Positions 7,243 through 16,399 are shown, numbered from the stretch's first letter. The stretch: DNA of 64,000 bases from Methylocella sp. (GCA_037200525.1 JBBCGG010000001.1:1282501-1346500), one strand, 5' to 3'. Notes: generated from the letters alone by a model not told the origin. Made by a program: numbers and translations.

Positions 7243-9567
7243 ATGTTGGAATTGAACAAACGTCTTCCCCCAGATGAAAGCGCTCAAACAATCTGGGGGC
7301 CTCCCGGCGGCGAGTCACGCAGTTTTTTTAAAAAGCTGATGCAGCGTCAGCTGCCGACGATCATCGTCCTTATGATTCTTACCATCGGCCTCGGCGTCTT
7401 CTATGCGCTTACGGCTGCGCCGATCTATACCGCCGCGGCATCGATAGTGATCGACATCCGCAATCCGCAATCATTTCAACAAAAGTCGCCCGGACCCGAA
7501 CCCCCTATCGACGCCTCAGAGGTGCCGACTCAGATCGAAATTCTGAAATCTCGCAATGTCAGCCGTTCGGCTATCCAACAGTTGCGGCTAGGCGAGGATC
7601 CGGAATTCAACGGTGATGGCGACGGCGGTTTTATGCAGAAAATTCTGCGCCTCAAGGCGCGAATTTTTGGGAGCGAGCGGCCGCCGACGCCGGCGGAGAT
7701 GGAGCGGCGGGTGCTCGATGCTTTCGAGAGCAAACGCACGGTCACCCGCGTCGGGCAGAGCTACGTCATGGAGATCGACGCGCAATCGACCGACCCGGAA
7801 AAATCGGCGCAAATAGCAAATGCTATTGCCGACGCCTACATTGACGATCAACTCGAAGCTAAGTACCAGGCTACGCGGCGCGCGAGCACTTGGCTGCAGG
7901 ATCGCCTAAAGGAGCTTCGCGCAGAGGCTTCCAACCAGCAGCGGGCGGTCGTCGATTTTCGCGCGAAAAACAATATAGTCGATACTGGCGGTCGCTTAAT
8001 GAACGACCAGCAGATTTCCGAAGTCAATAGTCAGCTCATTATAGCGCAGGCGGCGACCGCCGAAGCGAAAGCCCGCTACGATCGCATCCGGCAGATCATG
8101 AACCAAGAGGTGCCGGACGCTTCAATAGCGGATGCGTTGAAGAATGAGCTCATCATCAAACTGCGCGAGCGTTACCTTGACTTGGTCGCCAGGGAGACGC
8201 TCCTGTCGGAAAAATACGGATCCGGCCATCTTGCCGTAGTCGGCCTTCGTTCGCAGATGCGGGAGATTCTGCGATCCATCAAAGATGAAATGCGGAAGAT
8301 CGAGGAAAGCTACAAGAGCGATTACCAAATTGCTCAGGCGCGCGAGCAGAGCCTCAGCAACAGCCTTGGCGCCGCTGTCGCGCAATCGCAAATGAAAGAT
8401 CACGCGCAGGTCCAGCTGCAGGAATTGGAAAGCGGCGCTCAGACGTCAAAGTCGTTGTACGATAATTTCCTCCAGCGCTATATGGACGCTGTTCAGCAGC
8501 AGTCTTTCCCGATCACCGAAGCTCGCGTCATCAGCTTCGCCGACACGCCTTCGACAAAGAGCTTTCCGAAAACGTCTCTGGTGCTTTTGCTGGCGACGGC
8601 CATCGGCCTCGTGCTGAGCTTTGGCATCGCATCGTTACGCGAGCTTACAGATCGGGTTTTCCGCTCGAGCGAGCAAGTGGAGGAGGTCCTGAGCGTCAAC
8701 TGTCTCGCCATGCTCCCTCTTCTCAAAGCAGCGTCGGCTGTCAAATCCGAGGAATCTTCTGATGTCGAGGCGTTGTCGTGCCCCCCGAGCCGCTCGCGAC
8801 TGGTGCGTCCTCACGCGATTCTCGATCATGTCCTCAGCGATCCATTATCGCAGTTTACGGAGGGCTTGAGGGCGGTCAAAGTGGCGACCGATTTTAACGG
8901 GGTCATGAAATCAAAAAGGGTTATAGGCATCACGTCGACGCTGCCTCACGAAGGCAAGTCGACCATAGCGGCGAATTTTGCGCAGATGATCGCCCATTCC
9001 GGAGCCAGCGTTATCTTGATCGACGCCGACCTTCGCAACCCAACTCTGTCACGCCAACTGGCTCCTGACAGCGCGGGGCTCATCGAAGTCATCGTGGGCT
9101 TCAAGTCGATTGACGATGTCTTGATGCTCGATCCAAGGAGCGGACTGAAATTTCTTTCGGCCGGAGCGAAATCGCAAATGCTCCATACCAACGAGCTGCT
9201 CGCTTCCGATATGATGCGAAATGTGGTCGAAAGTTTGCGCCAAAGTTACGACTATATCATCGTCGATCTGCCGCCGTTGATTCCGGTGATTGACGCGCGC
9301 GTCACCACAAACTTCGTCGACGCCTTCCTTTATGTCCTGGAGTGGGGGCGATCCAGAATCGATGCAGCAAAACACGGGTTGGGCAATGCGCCGGAGATCT
9401 ACGAGCGCCTTATCGGCGTCGTCATCAACAAGGTCGATATGTCGGCGATCAGGTCCTATGAGCGTTACCGGAGCGACTACTATTACAAAAAATACAATGC
9501 GCAATATGGCAGCTCAAGCTACTTCAAATCAGACGCGCGACGCAGGACTGCAAAGACGGAGCTATAG
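7243..9567 (+). CDS. Polysaccharide chain-length/export tyrosine autokinase (Wzc/ExoP type)
   Basis: A 774-residue BY-kinase. A first membrane helix lies at about residues 38-62, and a Wzz-type periplasmic region with coiled coils spans about 65-440. A second membrane helix sits near 445-465, after the conserved proline region around FADTPSTKSFPKTS. The cytoplasmic kinase starts near 540 with Walker A in TLPHEGKST (about 566), Walker A' in VILIDADLRNP (about 590) and Walker B in YIIVDLPP (about 671). The C-terminus has a tyrosine cluster (YERYRSDYYYKKY, about 740-752) that is the expected autophosphorylation site. Such proteins control polymer length and export in Wzx/Wzy-type systems. No outer-membrane Wza or Wzx flippase is in the window. 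Confidence 0.92.
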   Translation: MLELNKRLPPDESAQTIWGPPGGESRSFFKKLMQRQLPTIIVLMILTIGLGVFYALTAAPIYTAAASIVIDIRNPQSFQQKSPGPEPPIDASEVPTQIEILKSRNVSRSAIQQLRLGEDPEFNGDGDGGFMQKILRLKARIFGSERPPTPAEMERRVLDAFESKRTVTRVGQSYVMEIDAQSTDPEKSAQIANAIADAYIDDQLEAKYQATRRASTWLQDRLKELRAEASNQQRAVVDFRAKNNIVDTGGRLMNDQQISEVNSQLIIAQAATAEAKARYDRIRQIMNQEVPDASIADALKNELIIKLRERYLDLVARETLLSEKYGSGHLAVVGLRSQMREILRSIKDEMRKIEESYKSDYQIAQAREQSLSNSLGAAVAQSQMKDHAQVQLQELESGAQTSKSLYDNFLQRYMDAVQQQSFPITEARVISFADTPSTKSFPKTSLVLLLATAIGLVLSFGIASLRELTDRVFRSSEQVEEVLSVNCLAMLPLLKAASAVKSEESSDVEALSCPPSRSRLVRPHAILDHVLSDPLSQFTEGLRAVKVATDFNGVMKSKRVIGITSTLPHEGKSTIAANFAQMIAHSGASVILIDADLRNPTLSRQLAPDSAGLIEVIVGFKSIDDVLMLDPRSGLKFLSAGAKSQMLHTNELLASDMMRNVVESLRQSYDYIIVDLPPLIPVIDARVTTNFVDAFLYVLEWGRSRIDAAKHGLGNAPEIYERLIGVVINKVDMSAIRSYERYRSDYYYKKYNAQYGSSSYFKSDARRRTAKTEL

Positions 9568-9618
9568 GGCGAAGGGGCATCTCCGCTTCTTCGAGCCTCG
9601 CGAACCCAGGCGACGCGA

Positions 9619-10728
9619 TCAGGACGAAGTCGACTGAGCGAGCTTGACGAAAGCGGCGTTCGCCACATTGTCGACCGTGTGCGCCAACATTGTCTCGCGT
9701 CCCTGCGGATGCGCTTCGTAACCATAAAGCATGTAACCCGCGGCGGGGTGAGCCGAATTCAGACTCGTAGCGTTCGCGGTGCGCGCGCCCCAGCGGCTTG
9801 AGCGGGTCGGCCCGTGCAGCGCGAGTATCTTCGCATCAACCGCCGCCCCCAAATGGAGCACGCCCGTGTCGATCGTAATAAGCAATCTCGCGCGCTGGAT
9901 CAGGTCGCCGAGCTGAGCCAGCGACGCTTTTCCGCAAAGAGAGAAAACCTGCGTCGAGGGCAGGGTCGCTTTCGCCAGGATCGTCTGGACCAAAGACGCA
10001 TCCGCAGGCGTGCCTGTAAAACCGACTTGCCAGCCTTCGCTCACGAGCCGGCGCGCCAGCTCTGCCCAACTCTCAACGGGCCACGCTTTGTCGGCGGCGC
10101 GGGAGCCTCCGGCGCAAGAGTGGCAGAGGACGAGCCGTTCAAGCTTCATGCCTTCGAGCGCGTCAAATTTCTCTGTTACGACATTCATTCGATAAGGTTG
10201 ACCGCTAAACAGCGCTGCAAGATCGGCGTGATTATCGATTTCATGCGCATCGGCGCGGTGCCGGACGGCGATGTCGAAAGCTGCGCCGCGATGCTGGCCA
10301 GGCGGGTCGAAGCCCACGGAGACAGGGGCCGCCAAACAAGCGTAGATTGCGGTGATTCGCGTCCATGGCGTCAGGTCCACAACCATGTCCAATCGTTTTC
10401 TTCGCAAGAGATCGATCGCTGCAGCTGGATTCGTAAAGGGACACTCGATGCGCGTCATCCGCATTGGCAGGAGCCGAACGGCGGAGGCGTTGCTCTCTCC
10501 GTGAAAAACCAAAAGATCTGCCCGAGGGTATCTGTCGACAAGCGCCGAAAGGACGCCAGAGCTCAAGATCGTGTCGCCGATCGCTGTTGGTATGATGACC
10601 CCAATTCTCTGTGGATCGTAAGGCAGGGGCTTGCGTCTCCGGCCGGCCGCAAGCAACTGCAGCGCGACCACGCCGACCGCGCGATCCATGAAGCGCATCC
10701 ATCCGCTCGATCTCGCCAATGTCTTCAA
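9619..10728 (-). CDS. Glycosyltransferase family 9 (heptosyltransferase-like)
   Basis: A protein of up to 369 residues with the ADP-heptose:LPS heptosyltransferase fold. GVIIPTAIGDTILSSG near residue 43 is the family N-terminal motif. The C-terminal donor-binding segment includes LLITIDTGVLHLGAAV and ALHGPTRSSRWG (about residues 285-320). The frame opens at a TTG (10728). The first ATG in frame is ten codons in, at 10698, so the start is uncertain. It converges with the tyrosine-kinase gene (51-bp gap) and is divergent from the Wzy-like gene. It probably adds a heptose or other sugar to lipopolysaccharide core or the locus glycan. The acceptor is not known. Confidence 0.85.
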   Translation of the reverse strand: MKTLARSSGWMRFMDRAVGVVALQLLAAGRRRKPLPYDPQRIGVIIPTAIGDTILSSGVLSALVDRYPRADLLVFHGESNASAVRLLPMRMTRIECPFTNPAAAIDLLRRKRLDMVVDLTPWTRITAIYACLAAPVSVGFDPPGQHRGAAFDIAVRHRADAHEIDNHADLAALFSGQPYRMNVVTEKFDALEGMKLERLVLCHSCAGGSRAADKAWPVESWAELARRLVSEGWQVGFTGTPADASLVQTILAKATLPSTQVFSLCGKASLAQLGDLIQRARLLITIDTGVLHLGAAVDAKILALHGPTRSSRWGARTANATSLNSAHPAAGYMLYGYEAHPQGRETMLAHTVDNVANAAFVKLAQSTSS

Positions 10729-10862
10729 TCCCGTTCATGCACTCATGCGCATTGAAGCGTTCAGCCGACCAATAAACCTCGGCGCATGCCGATACGTCGG
10801 CACCCCATTATACAATATTCGACAATGCGATTTCGTTAGACTAAGCTAAAGATCAAGCATGA

Positions 10863-10959
10863 GACATATTAACATGTCCCAATCATCATCATCATATTAG
10901 CGCATCATCGTATAAATCTTATACGAGATGATAGGTATTAAACTACCTGCATGCGGTAG
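10863..10959. promoter_or_regulatory. Cluster of three inverted repeats between divergent glycan genes
   Basis: The AT-rich intergenic DNA between the family 9 glycosyltransferase and the Wzy-like gene contains three inverted repeats within 97 bp. They are GACAT-N6-ATGTC (10863-10878), a long one pairing ATCATCGTATAA with TTATACGAGATGAT around a 3-base centre (10904-10932), and CTACC-N7-GGTAG (10943-10959). The last could be read as lux-box-like, but the match is loose. Their grouping 135-230 bp ahead of the Wzy-like start suggests a regulatory region for one or both genes. Confidence 0.45.
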
Positions 10960-11095
10960 GCAGTCAAGCAAAACAGATATATGATGCGCGGTCATCGATT
11001 GATCGTTTACACTACCGATCGAACGGTGAAAAGAGTCTGCGCAGGTTTTCGAATTCGATCGAACGCGTTCCGGTGCTCCATTCGGGGATGTGGCT

Positions 11096-12502
11096 ATGAC
11101 TTGGCCGGCCGTCCTGTTCTGGATCGTTATCGCCGCCGGCGTCCTAATGCGCGGTCCCTTGCTGCTGTACGCGTTCTTTGTGTTCGGCGCCTTTGGAACC
11201 TTGGACATGATACCGCACGAGGCGGTGGGCGGACTCAATTTGTCAGCGCAAACATTTTGCGCCTTATTCCTCGTCGTCAAAATCCTGTTGGCAAAGGGCA
11301 ATCCCAGCCGCGCAATGGCGGCGGCGCTCGATCCGTCAAGGCTCGGAGTGCTCTTTATTTTCCTCGCCTATGGATTCCTTTCCGCCTATGTGATGCCGCG
11401 GCTTTTCGCCCATTTGGTGGAGGTAATTCCAATAGCCGTCACCCTCCCTTGGGCTGTTCCCCTCGAACCGACGGCTGCCAACTTCACTCAACCCGCATAC
11501 ATGGCGCTGTCGGTTGGCATGACCCTCGCGTTCACCCTCGTCGGAGGCAGCGCCAACTTCAGAGACCATTATCTCCAGGCATTATTGCTTGGAGGCATTG
11601 TCCTAATCGCCACCGGCCTCGTCGACATGACGATGGCGTCGCTTGGCCTTGCGGATTTGCTGGAGCCTTTTCGCAACGTGAGCGGCAACCCCTTGATCGA
11701 TGATCATATGCTTGGCGCGAAGCGCGTCGTGGGGCTTATGCCGGAGGCCTCGTCCTATGGCGGAGTGTGCTGCGAAGCGGCGGTTGGCCTTACCTTCCTG
11801 CGTCCCAGTTTCCATAATCGACTACGCGACTTAGTTGTGCCCCCGACCATTCTCGGCCTGATCGTGATGGCCATGCTCTCGACCTCTTCGACCGCCTATG
11901 TCGGTCTCACTATCTTCGCGGTTATTTTTGCGATGAATTGGTTACGCCGTTTCCTCGCTCCGCATGCCCTGGGTCGAGATGCATTGAAATGGGAGGGTTT
12001 GTTTGTTTTCGCCGCGGCGCTGGCGTTGCTCTTTGTGGTGACGTTGGCGCCGGCGGTGCTCGACCCAGCCTATGCTATGATTGACGAGGTGATTTTTCAA
12101 AAGAGCGAGACAGGCTCCTATGTGGAGCGAACCATGTGGACGCGAGTTGGATTGGACGCGTTTTTCGCAACAGACGGAATCGGCGTCGGGCTTGGTTCTG
12201 CTCGGACCTCGAATTGGTATGTCGCCATCCTGAGCAACACTGGCGTGATCGGAGCAATGCTGCTCGGCGCGTTTATCGTGCAGGTGATGCTCGCGCGCAG
12301 CTGCAATGATAAGGGGGCCGCCGAATTCATGACAGCGCTTAAATTCACCCTGCTGCCTTCGGCTGTGATGTTGGCGCTCGCGGGGACAACCCCAGATTTC
12401 GGAGCCGGGGTAGGGGCGAAATTTGGATTGATTTTAAGCCTGGCCTCACTCAAACGCCTGCCCTTATCGTTAAGCGCCGCAACGAGGGCGGAGAACTCGT
12501 GA
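11096..12502 (+). CDS. Wzy/O-antigen-ligase-like multi-spanning membrane protein
   Basis: A 468-residue, strongly hydrophobic protein with roughly ten to twelve predicted membrane helices. A larger polar loop at about residues 320-355 ends in ETGSYVERTMWTRVGLDAF. The segment TDGIGVGLGSARTSNW that follows resembles the conserved loop of O-antigen polymerases and ligases. I use the ATG at 11096, with GGGGA 9 bases upstream. A GTG two codons earlier is the alternative. With the Wzc-like gene nearby, the likely role is polymerising or transferring lipid-linked glycan on the periplasmic face. Sequence conservation in this family is low, so polymerase and ligase cannot be separated. Confidence 0.65.
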   Translation: MTWPAVLFWIVIAAGVLMRGPLLLYAFFVFGAFGTLDMIPHEAVGGLNLSAQTFCALFLVVKILLAKGNPSRAMAAALDPSRLGVLFIFLAYGFLSAYVMPRLFAHLVEVIPIAVTLPWAVPLEPTAANFTQPAYMALSVGMTLAFTLVGGSANFRDHYLQALLLGGIVLIATGLVDMTMASLGLADLLEPFRNVSGNPLIDDHMLGAKRVVGLMPEASSYGGVCCEAAVGLTFLRPSFHNRLRDLVVPPTILGLIVMAMLSTSSTAYVGLTIFAVIFAMNWLRRFLAPHALGRDALKWEGLFVFAAALALLFVVTLAPAVLDPAYAMIDEVIFQKSETGSYVERTMWTRVGLDAFFATDGIGVGLGSARTSNWYVAILSNTGVIGAMLLGAFIVQVMLARSCNDKGAAEFMTALKFTLLPSAVMLALAGTTPDFGAGVGAKFGLILSLASLKRLPLSLSAATRAENS

Positions 12503-12600
12503 TCGGCGGTTGGCCTGACCGGCGCTTCTTCCGCAAACTGTGCGGTGATAAAGGGCGCGGTGGGGATGATGCGTCGCTCGTTTATGTCGTTCTGCGAGGC

Positions 12601-12638
12601 TGTGGGGTGTGAAAAGGGCTGCGGGGTGTGAAAAGGGA
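12601..12638. repeat. Two-copy 19-bp tandem repeat
   Basis: Two adjacent 19-bp units, 12601-12619 and 12620-12638, differ at two positions. Both contain the core GGGGTGTGAAAAGGG. They lie in the 302-bp gap between the Wzy-like gene and the next membrane protein gene, where no coding sequence is seen. Confidence 0.7.
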
Positions 12639-12654
12639 GGCAGTTAACGCGGCT

Positions 12655-12682
12655 TCGCGCGAGGCATAAAATCCTCGCGCGA
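12655..12682. terminator. Perfect 10-bp inverted repeat, terminator- or operator-like
   Basis: TCGCGCGAGG at 12655-12664 pairs perfectly with CCTCGCGCGA at 12673-12682 around an 8-base AT-rich centre. There is no T-run on either side. It could end transcription from the Wzy-like gene in a factor-dependent way, or serve as an operator for the gene that starts at 12805. Confidence 0.4.
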
Positions 12683-12804
12683 CCAGATTCATCGGCGGCC
12701 GAGCCTACGCCGACTATTCCCGCCGGCGCTGCATGCCAAAGGGCTTTCGGCGAACTTGCAACGAGGCAAGAGAAATCCTCGTAGTCGGAGCGAAGGGAAT
12801 CGAA

Positions 12805-13992
12805 ATGAATTCAATATCTGACAGAAACATCAGAATTTTATTCGTCGTTACCGCCGTTACCACTGGATTTGCTTTGCTATCCAAGATCGAGATAGGCAAC
12901 AGGCTGCCGTTTTTTTCAAGTCATCCGTACATCCTTTATTCCATTGTCTATCTGCTAACCGTGCTTCCATTCTGCTTTCCGCTTGTCTTGCGATGGCATC
13001 GGGTCATTGCGCCCCTGACATTGCTGGGGTTCGCCGGCGTCGCATTGGTTCTTCAGCCTCAGTTTGAAAAGCTCCACAGCATCGGGCGCGGCACTGATCA
13101 GGGAACATGCGTGATTGTGGCGGCGCATCGTCTTTTGAAGTTGCAATGGCCGTACGATGCGGCGAGCATGTTTAGCCATAATCCAATGAGTTGCGGCCCA
13201 GGCTGGGTGATGCTTCACGCGCCGCTATTAGCGTTCCTGCCTTATCCATTGACTATGTTGGCGCTTATCTTTGGCTGCATCGGTTTGGTCGCCTACTTTG
13301 CCGGAGTCGAAAGAGCGTCGCGCTTTGTGGCGGTTAGCGGAGTTGTTCCCGGCACTTGGCTATCTTTGGCGAATGGCAACGACTTTCTGACGTTTGCCTT
13401 TTGCGTAGTGGCGGTCATCGTTGCGATTGAACATGCCACCGGACCGTCGCGATGGTTTCTATCGACATTTGTAATTCTTGTTTCTCATTTCCGAATGCCA
13501 TTTATTTTTCCGCCGTTTGTCATGTATCTCGGGGCGCCGAAGCGGCCGTTGAGGTTGGGCGGAGCGATCGCCGCTCTCAGCTTACTGATTTGGAGTGGGT
13601 TTTATTTTATCAACCCGGTCAGCTTCATGACGGAGGGGCCGATGCACGTGCTGCGTAAATTCCAGGGGTTGTCGGGCGCCGATTCCGGGCTGTTATTGTT
13701 TGTCGCCGTGGTCGTTGGCGCCGGTTTCCTCACCGCGTTGTTTTTATTCTACCAATACCCAGACAGCATTATGGCTTATGTCGCCTGCATTATCTGGCCG
13801 CTGTCGATCCTTGAACTAGCTCAGAGAGCCGCGACGAGCCACAGCTTTTCGGAGGCGTTTGAACTCTGGGAGGGAACATCGTGGCTTGAAGCGGTCGCGG
13901 CCATATCAGCATGGTTTTTGATTCGAGGTCAGACCCGCGAAAAAGACATCGCGTGCTGGCAAGAAAGCGTTAGACGGACGCAGGGCGTCTAA
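12805..13992 (+). CDS. Integral membrane protein, possible GT-C type glycosyltransferase
   Basis: I place the start at the ATG at 12805, which has AGGGAA 8 bases upstream, giving 395 residues. The open frame reaches back to 12733. There are about nine to ten hydrophobic segments. After the third comes an exported-loop-like stretch with GRGTDQGTC and an Asp near residue 85, followed by a region rich in His, Trp and Pro. That topology (acidic residue in the first large periplasmic loop) is what GT-C enzymes using polyprenyl-phosphate sugars show. I do not recognise the exact family. Its place between the Wzy-like gene and the DprE-like cassette makes a role in using a lipid-linked sugar plausible, but this is inference. 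Confidence 0.5.
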   Translation: MNSISDRNIRILFVVTAVTTGFALLSKIEIGNRLPFFSSHPYILYSIVYLLTVLPFCFPLVLRWHRVIAPLTLLGFAGVALVLQPQFEKLHSIGRGTDQGTCVIVAAHRLLKLQWPYDAASMFSHNPMSCGPGWVMLHAPLLAFLPYPLTMLALIFGCIGLVAYFAGVERASRFVAVSGVVPGTWLSLANGNDFLTFAFCVVAVIVAIEHATGPSRWFLSTFVILVSHFRMPFIFPPFVMYLGAPKRPLRLGGAIAALSLLIWSGFYFINPVSFMTEGPMHVLRKFQGLSGADSGLLLFVAVVVGAGFLTALFLFYQYPDSIMAYVACIIWPLSILELAQRAATSHSFSEAFELWEGTSWLEAVAAISAWFLIRGQTREKDIACWQESVRRTQGV

Positions 13993-14000
13993 TGCAGGAA

Positions 14001-14027
14001 GCCTGCGCCGCGCAACACGGCGCAGGC
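14001..14027. terminator. Bidirectional hairpin between convergent genes
   Basis: A perfect 10-bp stem, GCCTGCGCCG (14001-14010) with CGGCGCAGGC (14018-14027), has a 7-base loop. It lies in the 57-bp gap between the membrane protein gene ending at 13992 and the glycosidase-like gene ending at 14050. It lacks a T-run but is in the right place to stop both transcripts. Confidence 0.6.
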
Positions 14028-14049
14028 CGCCATCTCAGGCTCAAGCGGT

Positions 14050-16077
14050 CTATTTTATGATTTCGATAATCATCGGGTGATCGCTCAGCGTCAGCGGCAC
14101 GGAGCTGACGTTGGAGAGGGCCTGCGTTGGCGTTGCGCCAACCGTGACGTCATACACGTTCACCGTTGCATGAGTTCCGCCGAGGTTAACAGTCACGTGG
14201 TCCGTTGACTCGCCTACTGGGCGTTCGTCCCACACAACCAGTTCGAACGCTCCGTTGCTTTTCTGCATGAGCAGGTCATGTACGGTCGCCGGTTCATTTG
14301 CGATCGAATAGTTGAGGACGCCAGGGGTTGTCGCTACGGATTTGGTGTCATTCAAAATCGTCGTGAGATTGTGAATGTATGTCGCGGCCGGTTTGGGGGT
14401 ATAGCTCGGGCTCGGCAGGAAAAGGCCAAAGTGATCCCCGCCCTCGTCAACCAGCTCATAAATAAACGTATATTTCCATCCGCGCTTGTACTGAGAGAGA
14501 TAGACGTTTAGGAGCGTTTTACCCTGGTTGTCTTGGCCGCCGGATTGATCCCACCAGCCTGTTTCGGTCGTAACGCGAGCCAGATTCGCAAGCTGTGACT
14601 TGCTGTAGCCGGCGTATCCTTTTAGCCAAGTAACTCCATAATCGTTCGGGAGGGGATCCTGAACCGGCGCGATTTGGTTGGCCGGATCGGCGTTGTTCCA
14701 CGCAATATTGTCAACAGGCGCAGAAGCTTCATTCCATATTACGTAGTTATGCTGATTTGCAAAGTCAGCATAGACGGTGCCGTCCGGCATGCTCAATCCA
14801 GAGCCGCTGGGTATAGTAAGAAATTGCAGTCCAACGTTATCCGTCTCCGCGCCGCCCGCGGTTACGTCAAACACCGGATAATTCTTCAACGTGGAATCGG
14901 CCTTTGCCGCCGCATAAAGATCACGTTGCAACTTCGCCACCGGCAGCCACGTTCCTGTTCCGCCGCCAACTTGGCCTTGATAGGTGACCGGCCAATTATT
15001 CGGTTCATTGGCTCCTTCTATGGCCAATAAGAAACCAGCCTGAGCAACCGTTTTCGCGGTGGCGATATCCCCGCTGACGCTGGTTTCATTGCCGCCCGGG
15101 TCTAAGACGAGGGAGGTGGTGTTGGTTAATTTCGAGATGCTGATGATGTCGCTCGCGGCGTCGTAGCCTCGAGTGTGGCGCACTCCGACGTAATTGATCA
15201 ATGGCGCATATTGCGCAGGAGTTGAGCCGTTGTTCGAAGTGGGGTGAATATTCACTCCCAACGAATTCAGGAAGTCATTAGCGCTCACGGCGGTGACGCC
15301 GGGGCCTGTCGTGGGAGGAGCGGCGGGAGGAGTAGCAGGAGGAGTGGCGGGAGGCGTGGGAGGCGCTGTGCCCGTGCCGGAAGCGCTTGACGCCGCCGCC
15401 GGCTCGATCGTTACCCCGATCGCATCCCAATAGTTCGCGGCCGCCTCGTTAGCGATCTCCGCAGGGACGGCGCTTCCCGACGCCGTCAGCGCTTTATCGC
15501 CAGAAAACGTTGAGCGTTGCGTGAGATTTCTCGAAACATTGCCCAAATCGCTGGGCCCGGTGATCGGGTCAGACACAAGGTTGAAGTCCCAGAAGCCGAC
15601 ATACCATTCGCCGGCGACCGTCGTTTTGGCTAAGGCCGGGATTTGGCAAGATTTAGCGTTGATGGCCCCGCAACCTGCGCTGCCTCCAATCGGCGCAGTG
15701 ATATTGGCGTTGCGATATGTCCGGATGACTCCTTGTGGATAGGATGTCCCCCGCCAGGTGTATGAAGAAGGCTCATTGTTTGCGATGCGCCAAAAAAGCT
15801 GAGCGCCCTGGATCGAATTGAAGGTCTTCGTCACCTCGGTCCAGCCCGAAGGCGCTGTTAGCCACGCGCCGGTGGCCGACTGCGTTGCAATGTAAGCCAG
15901 CATCAGATCGCCATTCTTCGTCGCAGCCGGTACGTCGATCGTGACGGGGCCGGAACTGCTAGGAGAAGATCCATATGCAAGTCCTACATAGGCGATAGGC
16001 GATGCGCAATAAGCCGCGGCGGGCGCCAAGCAGGATGTGCTTAGCGCCAATATCCGCAGCAATGAAAGATGTTTCAC
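14050..16077 (-). CDS. Secreted clan-A glycoside-hydrolase-like protein with N-terminal beta domain
   Basis: A 675-residue protein. Residues 1-25 form a signal peptide ending in AAAYCA. Residues about 27-225 look like a beta-sandwich domain of unknown role. Residues about 230-260 are a Pro/Thr/Ala linker with PPATPPATPP repeats. Residues about 262-675 resemble a (beta/alpha)8 glycosidase. EGANEPN near residue 357 has the Asn-Glu-Pro of the clan-A acid/base, and TTETGWW near 505 fits the nucleophile Glu. It should act outside the cytoplasm on a glycan, plausibly the polysaccharide made by the neighbouring genes. The exact family and linkage specificity cannot be assigned. Confidence 0.7.
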   Translation of the reverse strand: MKHLSLLRILALSTSCLAPAAAYCASPIAYVGLAYGSSPSSSGPVTIDVPAATKNGDLMLAYIATQSATGAWLTAPSGWTEVTKTFNSIQGAQLFWRIANNEPSSYTWRGTSYPQGVIRTYRNANITAPIGGSAGCGAINAKSCQIPALAKTTVAGEWYVGFWDFNLVSDPITGPSDLGNVSRNLTQRSTFSGDKALTASGSAVPAEIANEAAANYWDAIGVTIEPAAASSASGTGTAPPTPPATPPATPPAAPPTTGPGVTAVSANDFLNSLGVNIHPTSNNGSTPAQYAPLINYVGVRHTRGYDAASDIISISKLTNTTSLVLDPGGNETSVSGDIATAKTVAQAGFLLAIEGANEPNNWPVTYQGQVGGGTGTWLPVAKLQRDLYAAAKADSTLKNYPVFDVTAGGAETDNVGLQFLTIPSGSGLSMPDGTVYADFANQHNYVIWNEASAPVDNIAWNNADPANQIAPVQDPLPNDYGVTWLKGYAGYSKSQLANLARVTTETGWWDQSGGQDNQGKTLLNVYLSQYKRGWKYTFIYELVDEGGDHFGLFLPSPSYTPKPAATYIHNLTTILNDTKSVATTPGVLNYSIANEPATVHDLLMQKSNGAFELVVWDERPVGESTDHVTVNLGGTHATVNVYDVTVGATPTQALSNVSSVPLTLSDHPMIIEIIK

Positions 16078-16369
16078 ACTGTTCTCCAGTTTAATCTAAG
16101 GGCCAAAACAAGCTTCAGCGCGCCCGTTTTGAATTTTCGATACGGCGGATGAACAGCTAGAGCGTGGCATTAAGAGGGTGTTTTTGGGGAGGCGCCAGCG
16201 TGCTTCGACGTGGCTCAGGACTTGGATCGCTTGCCTAAAAGCGCATTCGCTTTGACCAAGCTATCTCAAGCGGGAGTAAGGGCTGCCTGAAGAAACACCA
16301 GCATAATCAAAGCGCGAGTGGGGTTTAACGGCGCTTGCTCTGTACTATAGAATGATGGTCGCTGTTATC

Positions 16370-16399
16370 GTGACGTAAAGAATAGTCATTAAACGTCAC
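16370..16399. promoter_or_regulatory. GTGACGT-N16-ACGTCAC inverted repeat in a 571-bp intergenic region
   Basis: The gap from 16078 to 16648, between the divergent glycosidase-like gene and the HAD-UbiA gene, has no recognisable coding sequence. It contains one clear symmetric signal: 7-bp arms GTGACGT (16370-16376) and ACGTCAC (16393-16399), 16 bases apart, about 250 bp ahead of the HAD-UbiA start. The centre-to-centre distance of about two helical turns fits a dimeric regulator. The protein is unknown. Confidence 0.4.

Noticed and set aside
10943-10959. Possible lux-type box (CTACC-N7-GGTAG)
   Set aside because: The match to known boxes is loose and no LuxR or LuxI gene is in the window. 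It is kept only as an inverted repeat.
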